Assembly (NCBI GenBank): GCA_905215055.1
Contig: CAJMOH010000004.1
Coordinates: forward strand, 34,305 to 98,304
DNA from: an uncultured bacterium
GTDB taxonomy: Bacteria > Bacillota > Clostridia > Oscillospirales > Acutalibacteraceae
Length of the DNA stretch: 64,000 nt
Direction: 5' to 3'
The notes below the pieces were generated by a model that made no database searches, was not told where the DNA came from, and saw only the letters and a program-made list of their open reading frames with translations. This document shows, in pieces, positions 1 through 8,946 of this stretch. The position numbers and the translations under genes are program-made. The first letter of the stretch is position 1; each line of letters begins with the position of its first letter.

Positions 1-2
1 AC

Positions 3-347
3 GCCCGGTATTTTTTCAGTATTGTCCTTCCTCTGGCTAAGCCGGTGATGGCGGTGATAACGCTGTATTACGCGGTAGCTCACTGGAACAACTATTTTAA
101 CGCGTTCCTCTACCTGAACACCCCAGAGAAGTTCCCCCTGCAGCTCATTCTGCGGGAAATCCTGATCGCCAACAGCATGGATACCAGCATGGTGGTAGAT
201 TTGGCGCTTTCCGAACAGCAGCAAGGCCTGGCGGATTTGCTGAAATATTCGTTAATTATCGTTTCCAGCGCCCCAGTCCTCATCATGTACCCCTTTGTGA
301 AGAAGTTCTTCGTCAAGGGCGTGATGATTGGCTCTATCAAGGGTTGA
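3..347 (+). CDS. carbohydrate ABC transporter permease, C-terminal part (partial)
   Basis: This is the C-terminal end of an inner-membrane permease of the binding-protein-dependent sugar transport type. The frame is open from the window edge, so the true start lies outside. The visible part has the sequence LPLAKPVMAVITLYYAVAHW, which resembles the stretch after the EAA loop in LplC/MalG-type permeases, followed by WNNYFNAFLYL and a last membrane segment (LLKYSLIIVSSAPVLIMYPF). It ends in FVKKFFVKGVMIGSIKG, an ending typical of LplC-type permeases. The solute-binding lipoprotein gene lies 102 bp downstream, the usual arrangement. The substrate cannot be deduced; LplC-type systems often carry oligosaccharides. 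Confidence 0.85.
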   Translation, partial: ARYFFSIVLPLAKPVMAVITLYYAVAHWNNYFNAFLYLNTPEKFPLQLILREILIANSMDTSMVVDLALSEQQQGLADLLKYSLIIVSSAPVLIMYPFVKKFFVKGVMIGSIKG

Positions 348-449
348 GCCCGCATAGCTTACATTACTTTTGGGGATTCGGTAAATGCCAGCATTTACTG
401 ATGCCATAGCGTCAGGCGACGCAAAACAAAAAAGAAAGGATGGAACAAC

Positions 450-2168
450 ATGAAAAAACACTTGAAATCCGCGATTGCGGCGGCACTGGCGGCGGCACTG
501 CTGCTTGCCGGCTGTTCAGGCGGTGGGAGCTCTAGCACGTCTGGGGAAAGCTCCAACGCCTCTGAGCAGTCCACGGCGGAAACTTCCCAAACCAGTAGCG
601 AGGGCGGTGTGGAAGTGAGCCCTGCCGGCGAGCTTCCCATTGTCAGTGAGCCTGTGGAAGTGACCTTGGCTATTGAGAAATCTGGCCAGGTGGAAGATTA
701 TGAGGACAACAGCTTTACGAAGTACATCGAAGAAAAAACTGGAATCAAGCTGAACCTGGAAATCTACGCCGGTGATGAAGCTAACCAGAAGATGGAAGTG
801 CTAATCGCCTCTGGCGCTGAGCTTCCCGATGCTTTCAGCGGCGGCAATTTCTTTGGCACGACGAAAGAACTGACTGTTTACCGCCATGGACAGAACGGTT
901 CCTTCATCCAGCTGGATGAGTTGATGGAAGAGTACGGTGTTAACATCAAAAGCATGGCCGAGCAGGCCCAGAACAAGGACCTTCTGGAGCTGATTAAATC
1001 CCCTGACGGGCACATCTACGCCCTGCCCCAGTACCACGAGCAGACCAGCAACGAGCACAGCCTGCGTTGCTACATCAACCAGACTTGGCTGGATGCCCTG
1101 AACTTGGAGAAGCCCACCACTACGGAAGAGCTGCGCGAAGTGCTGAAGGCCTTTGTAGAGGGCGACCCCAACGGCAACGGCCAGGCCGACGAAATCGGTA
1201 TGATGGGCGGCGGCAACTGGCACCAGCTGGCGGCTGACTGGATTATGAACTCCTTTATCTATGATGACGGCGAGCTGCGCTGGCTGGTGGACGACGGCCA
1301 GCTGGACGTGCCCTACAACAAGGATGAGTGGAGGGAAGGCCTGCGTTATCTGAACTCTTTGGTTTCCGAAGGACTGTTTGACCCGTTGACCTTTACCCAG
1401 GATGGCCAGGCATTTAAGTCTGTTGCTACTGCCGGCGACCGCAATACCATCGGTGTGATTTGCACCGCCGGTATGGGCCAGCTGTTCACCACCTCGATGA
1501 CCGACCGCAAGAGCGAGTATGTGCCGCTGGATCCCATGGTTGGCCCTGAGGGCGTGCAGTGGGCTGCTTACTATCCCACCCAGCCTTCTCCCATTTTTGC
1601 CATTACCAAGGATTGCGAGAACCCCGAAGTCGTATTCCGTCTGGCAGACTTCTTCTTCGACCAGGAAGCCACTCTGTTTAGCCGCTTTGGCGAGCCCGGT
1701 GTGGACTGGACGGAGCCCGATGCAAACGGTGAAGCCCTGGGCAAGGACTACGGTGCTGAGTGTACCATCAAAGCCATTCTGGTTTGGGGCGGTTCTTCCC
1801 ATCATTCTCATTGGAACAATGTCACTCCCAACATCATGCTGCGCAAGTGGATGGATGGCCAGCAGTGGAACGGTGACCCCACCGACGCCGAATATATGAT
1901 TGCCCAGTCCACTGCCACCATGATTGACATGCATCCCGAAGAGGTGTGCAACCTGCTGATTTACAATACGGAGGAAGCCGAGCAGATTGCCGACATCCAG
2001 ACCACCCTGCAAACTTATGTAAAGGAGTCTATGGCCCGCTTCGCCACCGGCGACCTGAGCGTGGAGGATGATTGGGATTCCTATGTGCAGGAACTGGAGA
2101 ACATTGGCCTGCAGACCTACATCGAAGTTTCCCAGCAGGCGTATGACCGCATGAATGGCAAGGAGTAA
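450..2168 (+). CDS. extracellular solute-binding lipoprotein of a carbohydrate ABC transporter
   Basis: A 572-aa binding lipoprotein that would capture substrate outside the membrane and hand it to the permease encoded upstream. The N-terminus is a lipoprotein signal peptide: MKKHLK, a hydrophobic Ala/Leu stretch and the lipobox LLAGC, with Cys at about residue 22, followed by a Gly/Ser-rich linker. The length and the sequence around EDYEDNSFTKYIEEKTGIKL fit the large LipO-like family-1 binding proteins paired with LplB/LplC permeases. The ATG follows AGAAAGGA by 9 nt. A perfect 10-bp inverted repeat after the gene may keep its message more abundant than the downstream cistrons. The ligand is unknown. 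Confidence 0.9.
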   Translation: MKKHLKSAIAAALAAALLLAGCSGGGSSSTSGESSNASEQSTAETSQTSSEGGVEVSPAGELPIVSEPVEVTLAIEKSGQVEDYEDNSFTKYIEEKTGIKLNLEIYAGDEANQKMEVLIASGAELPDAFSGGNFFGTTKELTVYRHGQNGSFIQLDELMEEYGVNIKSMAEQAQNKDLLELIKSPDGHIYALPQYHEQTSNEHSLRCYINQTWLDALNLEKPTTTEELREVLKAFVEGDPNGNGQADEIGMMGGGNWHQLAADWIMNSFIYDDGELRWLVDDGQLDVPYNKDEWREGLRYLNSLVSEGLFDPLTFTQDGQAFKSVATAGDRNTIGVICTAGMGQLFTTSMTDRKSEYVPLDPMVGPEGVQWAAYYPTQPSPIFAITKDCENPEVVFRLADFFFDQEATLFSRFGEPGVDWTEPDANGEALGKDYGAECTIKAILVWGGSSHHSHWNNVTPNIMLRKWMDGQQWNGDPTDAEYMIAQSTATMIDMHPEEVCNLLIYNTEEAEQIADIQTTLQTYVKESMARFATGDLSVEDDWDSYVQELENIGLQTYIEVSQQAYDRMNGKE

Positions 2169-2228
2169 TGCGCCCACTACTTTTTTGAGGAATGCGCATG
2201 GTTAAAAGAGTAAAGCGATAGGTAGATG

Positions 2229-2272
2229 GCGCCCCAAAGATTACAGCTATGGGCTATGGATTTTTGGGGCGC
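2229..2272 (+). repeat. intercistronic stem-loop after the binding-protein gene
   Basis: GCGCCCCAAA (2229-2238) and TTTGGGGCGC (2263-2272) form a perfect 10-bp inverted repeat with a 24-nt loop. There is no T-run after it, so it looks more like an mRNA-stabilising or processing hairpin between the binding protein and the next operon than an intrinsic terminator. Confidence 0.5.
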
Positions 2273-2298
2273 AGCCTATTGTTGGAGGAGTGAGCTTT

Positions 2299-3282
2299 GT
2301 GAATCGGAAAGAGAGAGTTTTGGCTGCGCTGCGCGGGGAGAAAACAGACCGCGTGCCCGTTAGCTTTTGGAGGCATTTCCGGGATGAAACAGGAAAACCC
2401 CCAATGGGCCGGAAAAGCGCCCAATATCACTTGGACTTTTTTCGGGAAACCGGTGTGGATTTTGTAAAAATAATGTACGACGGGTTTACTGCTCCCTTTG
2501 CCTTTGAAAAGGTGGAGACTGTGCCAGATCTGGTGCATGCGGTTGCATCGGGGGCAAAAGAGGACTATGTCCGGGACTTGTATGAAAGGGCGGCATGGAC
2601 TTGTGAACTGCTGGGGAAGGAGGTGTGCCTCTACTTCAACATTTTCTCTTCTTTTATGCTGTTGCGGAAGATTGGAGATGGCAGGTTGGCCCAGCTTCTC
2701 AAAAAGGATAAGGGTTCTGTGCTGGGGGCTTTGGAGGAGATTACGGCAACTGTCTGCCGGGCTGAAGAGAAGATTCTACGGGACACAGACTGCCTGGGGA
2801 TGTTTGTTTGCTTCCAGGGAGCAGAAGAAAATCGCTTCTCTAAGGAAGAGTATGAAGAGATAGTTCGTCCTGCTGATTTGGCGCTGTTGGAGACGGCCAA
2901 CCGGCATTCTCAGTATAACATGGCCCATTTTTGCGCCTGGGATGGGAATAAGAACGATTTATCCCGTTGGAAGGATTACCCTGCCTGCGCTGTCAACTGG
3001 GCTATCTATGTGGATGGTTTGACTTTGCCGGAGGGGAAACGCTACTTTGGCGGGCGGCCCGTGCTAGGCGGGTTTGACAACCGTGTGGGCAGTTTGCTCT
3101 ACACGGGGACAAAAGAAGAAATTCAAACAGAGACGCGGCGCATCCTGCAGGAATATCGGGACGCCTTTGGAAATACCAAGGGCCTAATCCTGGGTGCAGA
3201 TTGCTCCATCCTGCCGCCCTTCGAGCTGGAGCGGTTCCGCTGGGTGCGGGAAGCCGTGTGGGAGGAGGAAGAACGTGGCTGA
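2299..3282 (+). CDS. uroporphyrinogen decarboxylase (URO-D) family protein
   Basis: A 327-aa protein with the URO-D fold signature. The N-terminus NRKERVLAALRGEKTDRVPV matches the family start, and FGGRPVLGGFDN near the C-terminus is the usual second motif. Such proteins, distinct from heme-pathway HemE, include corrinoid methyltransferase components (MtaA/CmuA-like) and catabolic enzymes; no heme genes are nearby. I prefer GTG 2299 because GGAGGAG at 2284-2290 lies 8 nt upstream; an in-frame GTG at 2290 overlaps that ribosome binding site. The stop overlaps the next start by 8 nt, indicating translational coupling. A second URO-D gene lies in the same operon at 6018. Confidence 0.85.
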   Translation: MNRKERVLAALRGEKTDRVPVSFWRHFRDETGKPPMGRKSAQYHLDFFRETGVDFVKIMYDGFTAPFAFEKVETVPDLVHAVASGAKEDYVRDLYERAAWTCELLGKEVCLYFNIFSSFMLLRKIGDGRLAQLLKKDKGSVLGALEEITATVCRAEEKILRDTDCLGMFVCFQGAEENRFSKEEYEEIVRPADLALLETANRHSQYNMAHFCAWDGNKNDLSRWKDYPACAVNWAIYVDGLTLPEGKRYFGGRPVLGGFDNRVGSLLYTGTKEEIQTETRRILQEYRDAFGNTKGLILGADCSILPPFELERFRWVREAVWEEEERG

Positions 3283-4723
3283 ACAAGAACTGGTTGCAAA
3301 AATCGACAAGTGGATTGAAAACCATCGGGATGAGTTTGTAGAGGATGTTGTCCGCATGGTGCGAATCAAGAGCGTTGCACAGCAGGACAGCCCCGTAAAG
3401 CCCTATGGCCCCGGCTGCCGTGAGGCGCTGCATGCCATGCTGGATTTGGGAAAAAAACATGGGTTCCTTACAGAGAATTATGAGGAATACATGGGCAGCA
3501 TCGACCTGGGAACCTCCGGGGAGACCATTGGCTTTTGGGGGCATCTGGACGTGGTACCCGAAGGGGACGGATGGGATTTCCCTCCCTATGAGGGAGTGGT
3601 GAAAAACGGGATGATTATTGGCCGAGGAGCCCAGGATAACAAGGGCCAGACCATGGCAGTTTTCTATGTGATGCGCTGCATCCAGGAACTGGGAATTCCC
3701 CTGCGGCACAATCTAAAGCTGTTTTTGGGAACAGATGAGGAGCGTGGGATGAGCGATATCCAATACTATCTGGCCCACTACCCTGCCCCGCCCTTCTCCA
3801 TCATCGCAGATAGCAACTATCCTGTCTGCTATGGTGAAAAGGGGATTATCACCGCGGAGTTGATTTCGGAAGGGACAGTAAGCGGGGACATCCTCCGCTT
3901 GGAGGGCGGTACGGCGGACAACGTAGTTCCAGACGCAGCCTTGGCGGAGTTGAAAAGGACAGAGCGTGTGGAGAAAGCTCTGCCGGCCTTGCGGAAGCAC
4001 TTTGCCGTAACGGAGGGGGAGAGTTCCATCCTCGTTCGGGCAAAGGGGAGCGCAGGCCACACTGCATTTCCGCAGCACAGTGTGAACGCAGTGGGCCTGC
4101 TTACGCGGGGGCTTTGCCAAAGCGGGGCCCTTGCTGAGGAAGATGAGGCCCTGCTGGCCATGGCCAACACAGTAAATGCCGATTGCTACGGAGAGGTCCT
4201 GGGGGCTGCTTGTCAGGATGAGGATTCCGGAAGAATGACCTGCGTGGGTTCCATTCTCCGGCTGGAAGAGGGCAAGGTGGCGGTTACCATTAACATCCGG
4301 TATCCCATTTCCTGCAATGGGGAGAAGATTGTGGAAAACGTGAAGAAAGCCTGCCAGCGGCTTCATTGCCATATGGCGCTGAAAAAACTGGATGCGGCCC
4401 ACCGTTTTCCGCTAAATCACCCCGTTGTGAAGATTTTGACAGACACTTACAACCAGGTGATGGGAGACAACCGGGAGCCATTTGTTTTGCCTGGCGGTAC
4501 CTATTCCCGAAAGCTCCCCAATTCCATTTCCTACGGTATGGGCTTCTCTGGGGACGTTTCCAAGTTTGTGAAGGTGGATAGGAGCATTTTCCGTGAGGGG
4601 CACGGTGGCGCCCATGGACCGGATGAGTCCACTATTATCGAGCTGTTGCTGCGCTCCATCAAGATTTATGTTTTGGGGCTGCTTGCCATTGACCACTTAC
4701 AGTTTCAGGAGGCAGAACATTGA
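3275..4723 (+). CDS. M20 family dipeptidase (PepV/Sapep-like)
   Basis: A predicted cytosolic zinc dipeptidase of 482 aa. Metal and catalytic motifs are visible in order: GHLDVVPEGDGW, GRGAQDNKGQ, the acidic pair in GTDEERGMSDI, ADSNYPVCYGEKG, and the late His in EGHGGAHGPDES. Length and motif spacing fit the PepV/Sapep branch of M20. The frame extends upstream to 3194, but GTG 3275 is preceded by GGAGGAGGAA at 3261-3270 and gives a normal N-terminus (VAEQELVAKIDKW). It overlaps the URO-D gene before it and ends in a TTGA overlap with the next gene, so these genes form one coupled operon. It may process a small amidated or peptide-linked substrate; this is inference. Confidence 0.88.
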   Translation: MAEQELVAKIDKWIENHRDEFVEDVVRMVRIKSVAQQDSPVKPYGPGCREALHAMLDLGKKHGFLTENYEEYMGSIDLGTSGETIGFWGHLDVVPEGDGWDFPPYEGVVKNGMIIGRGAQDNKGQTMAVFYVMRCIQELGIPLRHNLKLFLGTDEERGMSDIQYYLAHYPAPPFSIIADSNYPVCYGEKGIITAELISEGTVSGDILRLEGGTADNVVPDAALAELKRTERVEKALPALRKHFAVTEGESSILVRAKGSAGHTAFPQHSVNAVGLLTRGLCQSGALAEEDEALLAMANTVNADCYGEVLGAACQDEDSGRMTCVGSILRLEEGKVAVTINIRYPISCNGEKIVENVKKACQRLHCHMALKKLDAAHRFPLNHPVVKILTDTYNQVMGDNREPFVLPGGTYSRKLPNSISYGMGFSGDVSKFVKVDRSIFREGHGGAHGPDESTIIELLLRSIKIYVLGLLAIDHLQFQEAEH

Positions 4724-6012
4724 GACGAGAAAACAGAGAGGCAATGCTCCAAACCCTCCGGCGGGAAACGGCGCCGGCCTTGGGGTGCACGGAGCCGGTG
4801 GCGGCGGCGCTTTGCGCGGCGGGAGCCGCGGCCCAGCTGCCTGGCAGGGCGGAGGAAATGGCGCTGGAGGCCAGCGAGTACATCTTGAAAAACGCCATGA
4901 ACGTGGGGATTCCCGGAGTCAGCAGTGTGGGGCTGGAAATGGCCTGTGCCCTGGGGGCGGCAGCCGCCGCTCCGGAAAAGGGGCTGCTGGTACTGGAGGG
5001 GCTTACGGAAGAGCAGAAAGCCTATGCCCAGGAGCTTTCCACGCGGGTGAAGGTCTCCAAGGCGGATACCACAGAGAAGGTGTACCTGCGTGCTGTGGCA
5101 AGCTGCCAGGGCCATCGGGGCGAGGCCGTCATCTCCGGCAGCCATGGGCATTTCTCCAGGCTGGCGCGGGATGGCCAGGTGATCTCCTCGGATGAGGCCA
5201 AGCCTGGGGAGGCCCCGCTGGAAGCCGCCTCCCGCCCCCGCTTGACCGTGGCGGGCATCTGGGAATTTATCCAGAGCGCCACAGAGGAGGAGCTGTCCTT
5301 TTTGGACGAGACCATCGCCCTCAACAAGGCGGTGGCCCAAGAGGGCTTGCAGGGGGAATATGGCCTGCAAGTGGGGCAGAGCATCCTGAAGGAGGGGCTG
5401 CTGGGGAAAAGCCTGGCAAACCGGGCGGCGGCAGTGGCCTCCGCGGCGGCGGACGCCCGGATGTCCGGGTGCGAGAAGCCTGTGATGAGCGTGGCCGGCA
5501 GCGGCAACCAAGGGCTGACCGCCACCCTGCCGGTGATTGTCCTGGCCGAGGAAGGGCCCGAAGCCTTCCGGGAGAAGGAGCGACGCGCCCTGGCCCTGAG
5601 CATCCTGGTGACCGTCCACGCAAAGGAGTTTTTGGGGAAACTGTCGGTGCTGTGCGGCTGCTCCATCGCGGCTGCCATTGGGGTAACAGCGGCGGTGGTG
5701 TACCTGTATGGGGGCACCAGGGAGCAGGCCGAGCTGGGCATCAAGACCATGACGGCCGATATCTCCGGGATGATTTGCGACGGCGCCAAGCCTGGCTGCG
5801 CCCTGAAGATTGCCACATCGGTGGAAGCGGCCATGCGGGCCGCAAATATGGCGCTTTCCGGCCACGGGGCGAACAGCCACGATGGGATTGTGGAGCAAGA
5901 CGTGGAAAACACCTTGAAAAACCTGGGAGATTTGGGTACACTGGGAATGGACAGCGCCAACCTGCTGATTTTAGACATGCTTTTGAAAAAGCAAAGAACT
6001 TCAAAGGAGTGA
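4720..6012 (+). CDS. L-cysteine desulfidase / UPF0597 family Fe-S lyase (CyuA-like)
   Basis: A 430-aa member of the CyuA/YhaM (UPF0597) family, related to the alpha chain of iron-sulfur L-serine dehydratases. The expected cysteines sit in conserved blocks: ALGCTEPVA near the start, LCGCSIAAAIG in the middle and ICDGAKPGCALK towards the end, consistent with a [4Fe-4S] cluster. Characterised CyuA releases sulfide, ammonia and pyruvate from cysteine, but whether this member uses cysteine, serine or something else cannot be read here. The start is TTG 4720, preceded by CAGGAGG at 4706-4712 and overlapping the M20 stop (TTGA). It is followed after 5 bp by the second URO-D gene. Confidence 0.85.
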   Translation: MRRENREAMLQTLRRETAPALGCTEPVAAALCAAGAAAQLPGRAEEMALEASEYILKNAMNVGIPGVSSVGLEMACALGAAAAAPEKGLLVLEGLTEEQKAYAQELSTRVKVSKADTTEKVYLRAVASCQGHRGEAVISGSHGHFSRLARDGQVISSDEAKPGEAPLEAASRPRLTVAGIWEFIQSATEEELSFLDETIALNKAVAQEGLQGEYGLQVGQSILKEGLLGKSLANRAAAVASAAADARMSGCEKPVMSVAGSGNQGLTATLPVIVLAEEGPEAFREKERRALALSILVTVHAKEFLGKLSVLCGCSIAAAIGVTAAVVYLYGGTREQAELGIKTMTADISGMICDGAKPGCALKIATSVEAAMRAANMALSGHGANSHDGIVEQDVENTLKNLGDLGTLGMDSANLLILDMLLKKQRTSKE

Positions 6013-6017
6013 GCTGT

Positions 6018-6980
6018 ATGAACAAAGTAGAAAGAATGAAAGCCGTATTGCAAAACCGTGAGCCGGACCATGTGCCAGTAGGGTTCTGGTTCCACTATCC
6101 CAAGGAGCTGTCCTTGGACGAGCGCGCCCAGGCCCATGTGGATTTGTGCCGGGAAGTGGGCACGTCCATCATCAAGGTGATGGACGATAACTTTGGCCGG
6201 TTCGTCACCCAGGGCATCACCATCACCAAGCCCTCCGACTGGCGGACCATCCGACTGCCTGGGAAGGACTGCTCCCACTACCGCCACATGACCGAGCTAA
6301 TCCAGCGCATCCTGGAGAAGTCCGGCGGGGAGGCCATGGTGTTCCCCACCATGTGGAGCCCCTTTAAAATTGCCTCCTTTACCTACCTGTGCGCCGGCAG
6401 CACCGACCAGCAGTTCATGGAGCACTGCAAGGAAGATCCGGAATCCATCAAAGAGGGCGTGAAAATCCTGGGGGAGACCCTGCGGGAGTGGACCCGTGAT
6501 TACCTGGAGCTGGGCAGCAGCGGCATTTACTATTCCGGCCAGTTCAGCGAGCCCCAGCGGTTTGACGAGGAAACCTGGTCCCAGCTGGTAAAGCCCTCCG
6601 ATTTGATGGTGCTGGAAGTGGCCAAGGGGATGACGGACAAGTACAACATTGTGCACATCTGCGGCGAGGTGGAGTTTGGGTTCCAGTCCTCCCCCCGGCG
6701 GTATGCGGGGTATCCCGGCGATTTGTTCAACTGGGACGTGCACCGCACCGACCTGCCCCTGGAAGAGGGCCGGGAGGTGTTTGGAACCCCCATCCTGGGC
6801 GGCCTGGACAACCACGGTGTGCTCATTGAGGGAAGCCTGGAGGAAATCCGGGAAGAGTCCAAGCGGATTATTGGCGCCATGGGCAAGAAGGGCTTTATGC
6901 TGGGCGCGGACTGCACCGTCCCCGCCACCATCGACTGGGCCCGCCTGAAGGCGGCGGTGGAAGCGGCCGCCGAGATGTAA
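6018..6980 (+). CDS. uroporphyrinogen decarboxylase (URO-D) family protein, second copy
   Basis: A 320-aa paralogue-like URO-D-fold protein. The N-terminus NKVERMKAVLQNREPDHVPV and the late GTPILGGLDNHG block match the gene at 2299, and both end in the MLGADC / LGADC-type motif followed by a short helix. The frame is open further upstream (inside the previous gene), but ATG 6018 with AAAGGAG at 6004-6010 is clearly the start. Two different URO-D genes in one operon suggest two methyl-transfer or decarboxylation steps, or a heteromer; the chemistry is not known from the sequence. Confidence 0.85.
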   Translation: MNKVERMKAVLQNREPDHVPVGFWFHYPKELSLDERAQAHVDLCREVGTSIIKVMDDNFGRFVTQGITITKPSDWRTIRLPGKDCSHYRHMTELIQRILEKSGGEAMVFPTMWSPFKIASFTYLCAGSTDQQFMEHCKEDPESIKEGVKILGETLREWTRDYLELGSSGIYYSGQFSEPQRFDEETWSQLVKPSDLMVLEVAKGMTDKYNIVHICGEVEFGFQSSPRRYAGYPGDLFNWDVHRTDLPLEEGREVFGTPILGGLDNHGVLIEGSLEEIREESKRIIGAMGKKGFMLGADCTVPATIDWARLKAAVEAAAEM

Positions 6981-6992
6981 GGAGGGCAGAGG

Positions 6993-7910
6993 ATGAAACA
7001 GATTGCGTTAGGGGGCGTGCTGCAAGCGTCGGCCATTGCGCTGGGGTGCATGCGCATCAACTCCCTGGATAAGAAAGAGGCCAACGTCCTGCTGAACACC
7101 GCCCTGGAGAACGGCGTGAATTTCTTTGACCACGCAGACATCTACGGCGGGGGCAGGTCGGAGAGCTTCTTCGCGGAGGCCCTGCCCATGAGCCCGGCCA
7201 TCCGGGAAAAGGTGCTCATCCAGTCCAAGTGCTCCATCCTGCCTGGGGTGGCCTATGACTGCTCGAAGGAGCACATCCTGGATTCGGTGGACGGCATTTT
7301 AAAGCGCCTGAACACCGACTATCTGGACGTGCTGCTGCTTCACCGTCCGGACGCCCTGATGGAGCCGGAGGAGGTGGCGGAAGCGTTTTCCATCTTGAAG
7401 GAATCCGGCAAGGTGCGGCACTTTGGCGTCAGCAACCAGAACCCCGGCCAGATGGCCCTGCTGGAGCAGGCCTGCGGGGAGAAGGTGCTCATCGACCAGC
7501 TGCAGCTGAGCATTGCCCACTGCCCCATGATTGACGAAGGGTTGAACGTGAACATCGAAAGCGAGCCCGCCGCCGTGCGCGACGGGGGAGTGCTGGACTA
7601 CTGCCGGCTGAAGGGCATCACCATCCAGGCGTGGTCCCCGTTCCAGTATGGGATGTTTGCCGGGACGTTCCTGGGCAGCGACAAGTATCCGGAGCTCAAC
7701 GCCAAAATTGACGAGCTTGCGGAGAAGTACGACGCCACGCCCAACGCCATTGCCATCGCGTGGATTTTGCGGCACCCGGCGAAAATCCAGGCCATTGTGG
7801 GCACCACCAACGCCCAGCGCCTGGCCGGCATCTGCAAGGCTTCCGACATCCAGCTCACCCGCCAGGAATGGTACGCCCTGTACCTGGCCGCGGGCAAGCA
7901 GCTGCCGTAA
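6993..7910 (+). CDS. aldo/keto reductase
   Basis: A 305-aa NAD(P)H-dependent oxidoreductase with a TIM-barrel. The catalytic tetrad is visible: Asp and Tyr in FFDHADIYGGG, Lys in IQSKCSI, and His in LLLHRPD. The C-terminal cofactor region ends AIVGTTNAQRL, as in YdhF-type reductases. It is the last gene of the operon, 12 bp after the second URO-D gene with AAGGAGGG before ATG 6993, and a terminator follows. It presumably reduces a carbonyl intermediate of the same pathway. Confidence 0.88.
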   Translation: MKQIALGGVLQASAIALGCMRINSLDKKEANVLLNTALENGVNFFDHADIYGGGRSESFFAEALPMSPAIREKVLIQSKCSILPGVAYDCSKEHILDSVDGILKRLNTDYLDVLLLHRPDALMEPEEVAEAFSILKESGKVRHFGVSNQNPGQMALLEQACGEKVLIDQLQLSIAHCPMIDEGLNVNIESEPAAVRDGGVLDYCRLKGITIQAWSPFQYGMFAGTFLGSDKYPELNAKIDELAEKYDATPNAIAIAWILRHPAKIQAIVGTTNAQRLAGICKASDIQLTRQEWYALYLAAGKQLP

Positions 7911-7975
7911 AATTGGGGAATACTATAGAGATGCCGCTTGTCCCGCGTTGCGCGGCAGGTGGAATCAAATTGAGG

Positions 7976-8004
7976 AAGGCCTCGCTGTTTCCGGCGGGGC
8001 TTTT
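7976..8004 (+). terminator. intrinsic terminator of the catabolic operon
   Basis: The arm GCCTCGC pairs with GCGGGGC (one G-T pair) around an 8-nt loop, followed by TTTT. It lies 65 bp after the aldo/keto reductase stop. Confidence 0.6.
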
Positions 8005-8021
8005 CCCATGCCCAAAACCAT

Positions 8022-8050
8022 TTGAAATTGCCCCCCAGATGTAGTACAAT
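8022..8050 (+). promoter_or_regulatory. sigma-A-type promoter directly before the IS66 end
   Basis: TTGAAA (8022-8027), a 17-bp spacer and TACAAT (8045-8050). The IS66 left end begins 10 bp further on, so initiation would occur at the insertion point. The promoter probably served another gene before the IS arrived; it could now transcribe the transposase genes. Confidence 0.55.
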
Positions 8051-8191
8051 AGGAAGCAGGGTAAGCGTAAACCCAACACCCGCCTTGCGAGGGAAGAAGA
8101 ATCCTGGCACACTATAAGAGTCCAAGGAAGTACATGGCAGTACACGGTAGTGCCGGAGACTCTGAGACAGGAAGGTGGAGGCAGGGAGCAA

Positions 8192-8524
8192 ATGGAGAGT
8201 TTACAGCGAGTCAATCAAGAACAGCGGCTGGCGGAATGGGGCCGAAGGGTGGAGGCCTGTCGGAGCAGCGGGCTGCCGGTAGGTCAGTGGTGCGAGTAAC
8301 ATGGGATCGCGGTATCCACTTATTTTGCCTGGCAGAAGAGAGTGTTCCAGGCCTTGAAGGAAGTTCAGGAGATAACCTTCGCAGAGGTACCAGTCATGAA
8401 GGCTTCTCCGTTTCTCGGGCATGTTGTGGCATCCTTGGAAGTCAGTGGTGTACAAATCCGGATCTACGAGGGAGCGGATAAGAATACGCTGCAGGCGCTG
8501 CTCCAGGCGGCAAAGTCATGCTGA
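8192..8524 (+). pseudogene. tnpA: IS66 accessory protein TnpA with in-frame stop
   Basis: Reading from ATG 8192 gives a TnpA-like protein (LAEWGRRVEACRSSGLPVGQ, then WCE) that is interrupted by TAA at 8297-8299 and then continues in the same frame as HGIAVSTYFAWQKRVFQAL. The stop falls where family members have an acidic residue (WCEEHGI-type), so a single G-to-T change of GAA would explain it. The remainder runs to the TGA at 8522-8524, overlapping tnpB. The 35-residue product would lack the second half of the protein. Confidence 0.75.
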
Positions 8525-8874
8525 GTGACTTCACAGGAGCGGAGAAGGTGTACATAGCCTGCGGGTACACGGACTTGCGCAAGGGGATCGATGGGCTGGC
8601 GGCGTTGGTGCAAAGCCAGTTCCAGCTTGACCCGTTTACCAATACGCTGTTCCTGTTCTGCGGGAGGCGGTGTGACCGGATTAAGGCGCTGTACTGGGAA
8701 GGCAACGGCTTCGTACTGCTGTACAAACGGTTGGAGAACGGGAGCTTCCAATGGCCGCGGAACGGAGAAGAGGTGCGGAAGCTGACGGCGCAGCAATACC
8801 GCTGGCTGATGGAGGGCCTGCAAATCGACCAACCCAAGGCGCACAAAACAATGGCAGGAATGAGCATGGTTTAG
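8518..8874 (+). CDS. tnpB: IS66 family accessory protein TnpB
   Basis: A 118-aa protein that matches IS66 Orf2/TnpB throughout: VYIACGYTDLRKGIDGLAAL near the start, then NTLFLFCGRRCDRIKALYW and EGNGFVLLYKRLENGSF, ending QIDQPKAHKTMAG. It is full length for the family. The start overlaps the end of tnpA (ATGCTGA), the normal coupling in these elements. It is needed with TnpA and TnpC for transposition, though its biochemical role is not well defined. Confidence 0.92.
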   Translation: MLSDFTGAEKVYIACGYTDLRKGIDGLAALVQSQFQLDPFTNTLFLFCGRRCDRIKALYWEGNGFVLLYKRLENGSFQWPRNGEEVRKLTAQQYRWLMEGLQIDQPKAHKTMAGMSMV

Positions 8875-8946
8875 AAAAAGGAAAAATGGCTGCTGGAACA
8901 GCTGCGGCTAAACCGGAAAAAGCAGTATGGATCGTCCAGCGAGCAG

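Noticed and set aside
801..2177. 458-codon minus-strand frame opposite the binding protein
   Set aside because: Shadow of a well-supported lipoprotein gene; no start signal.
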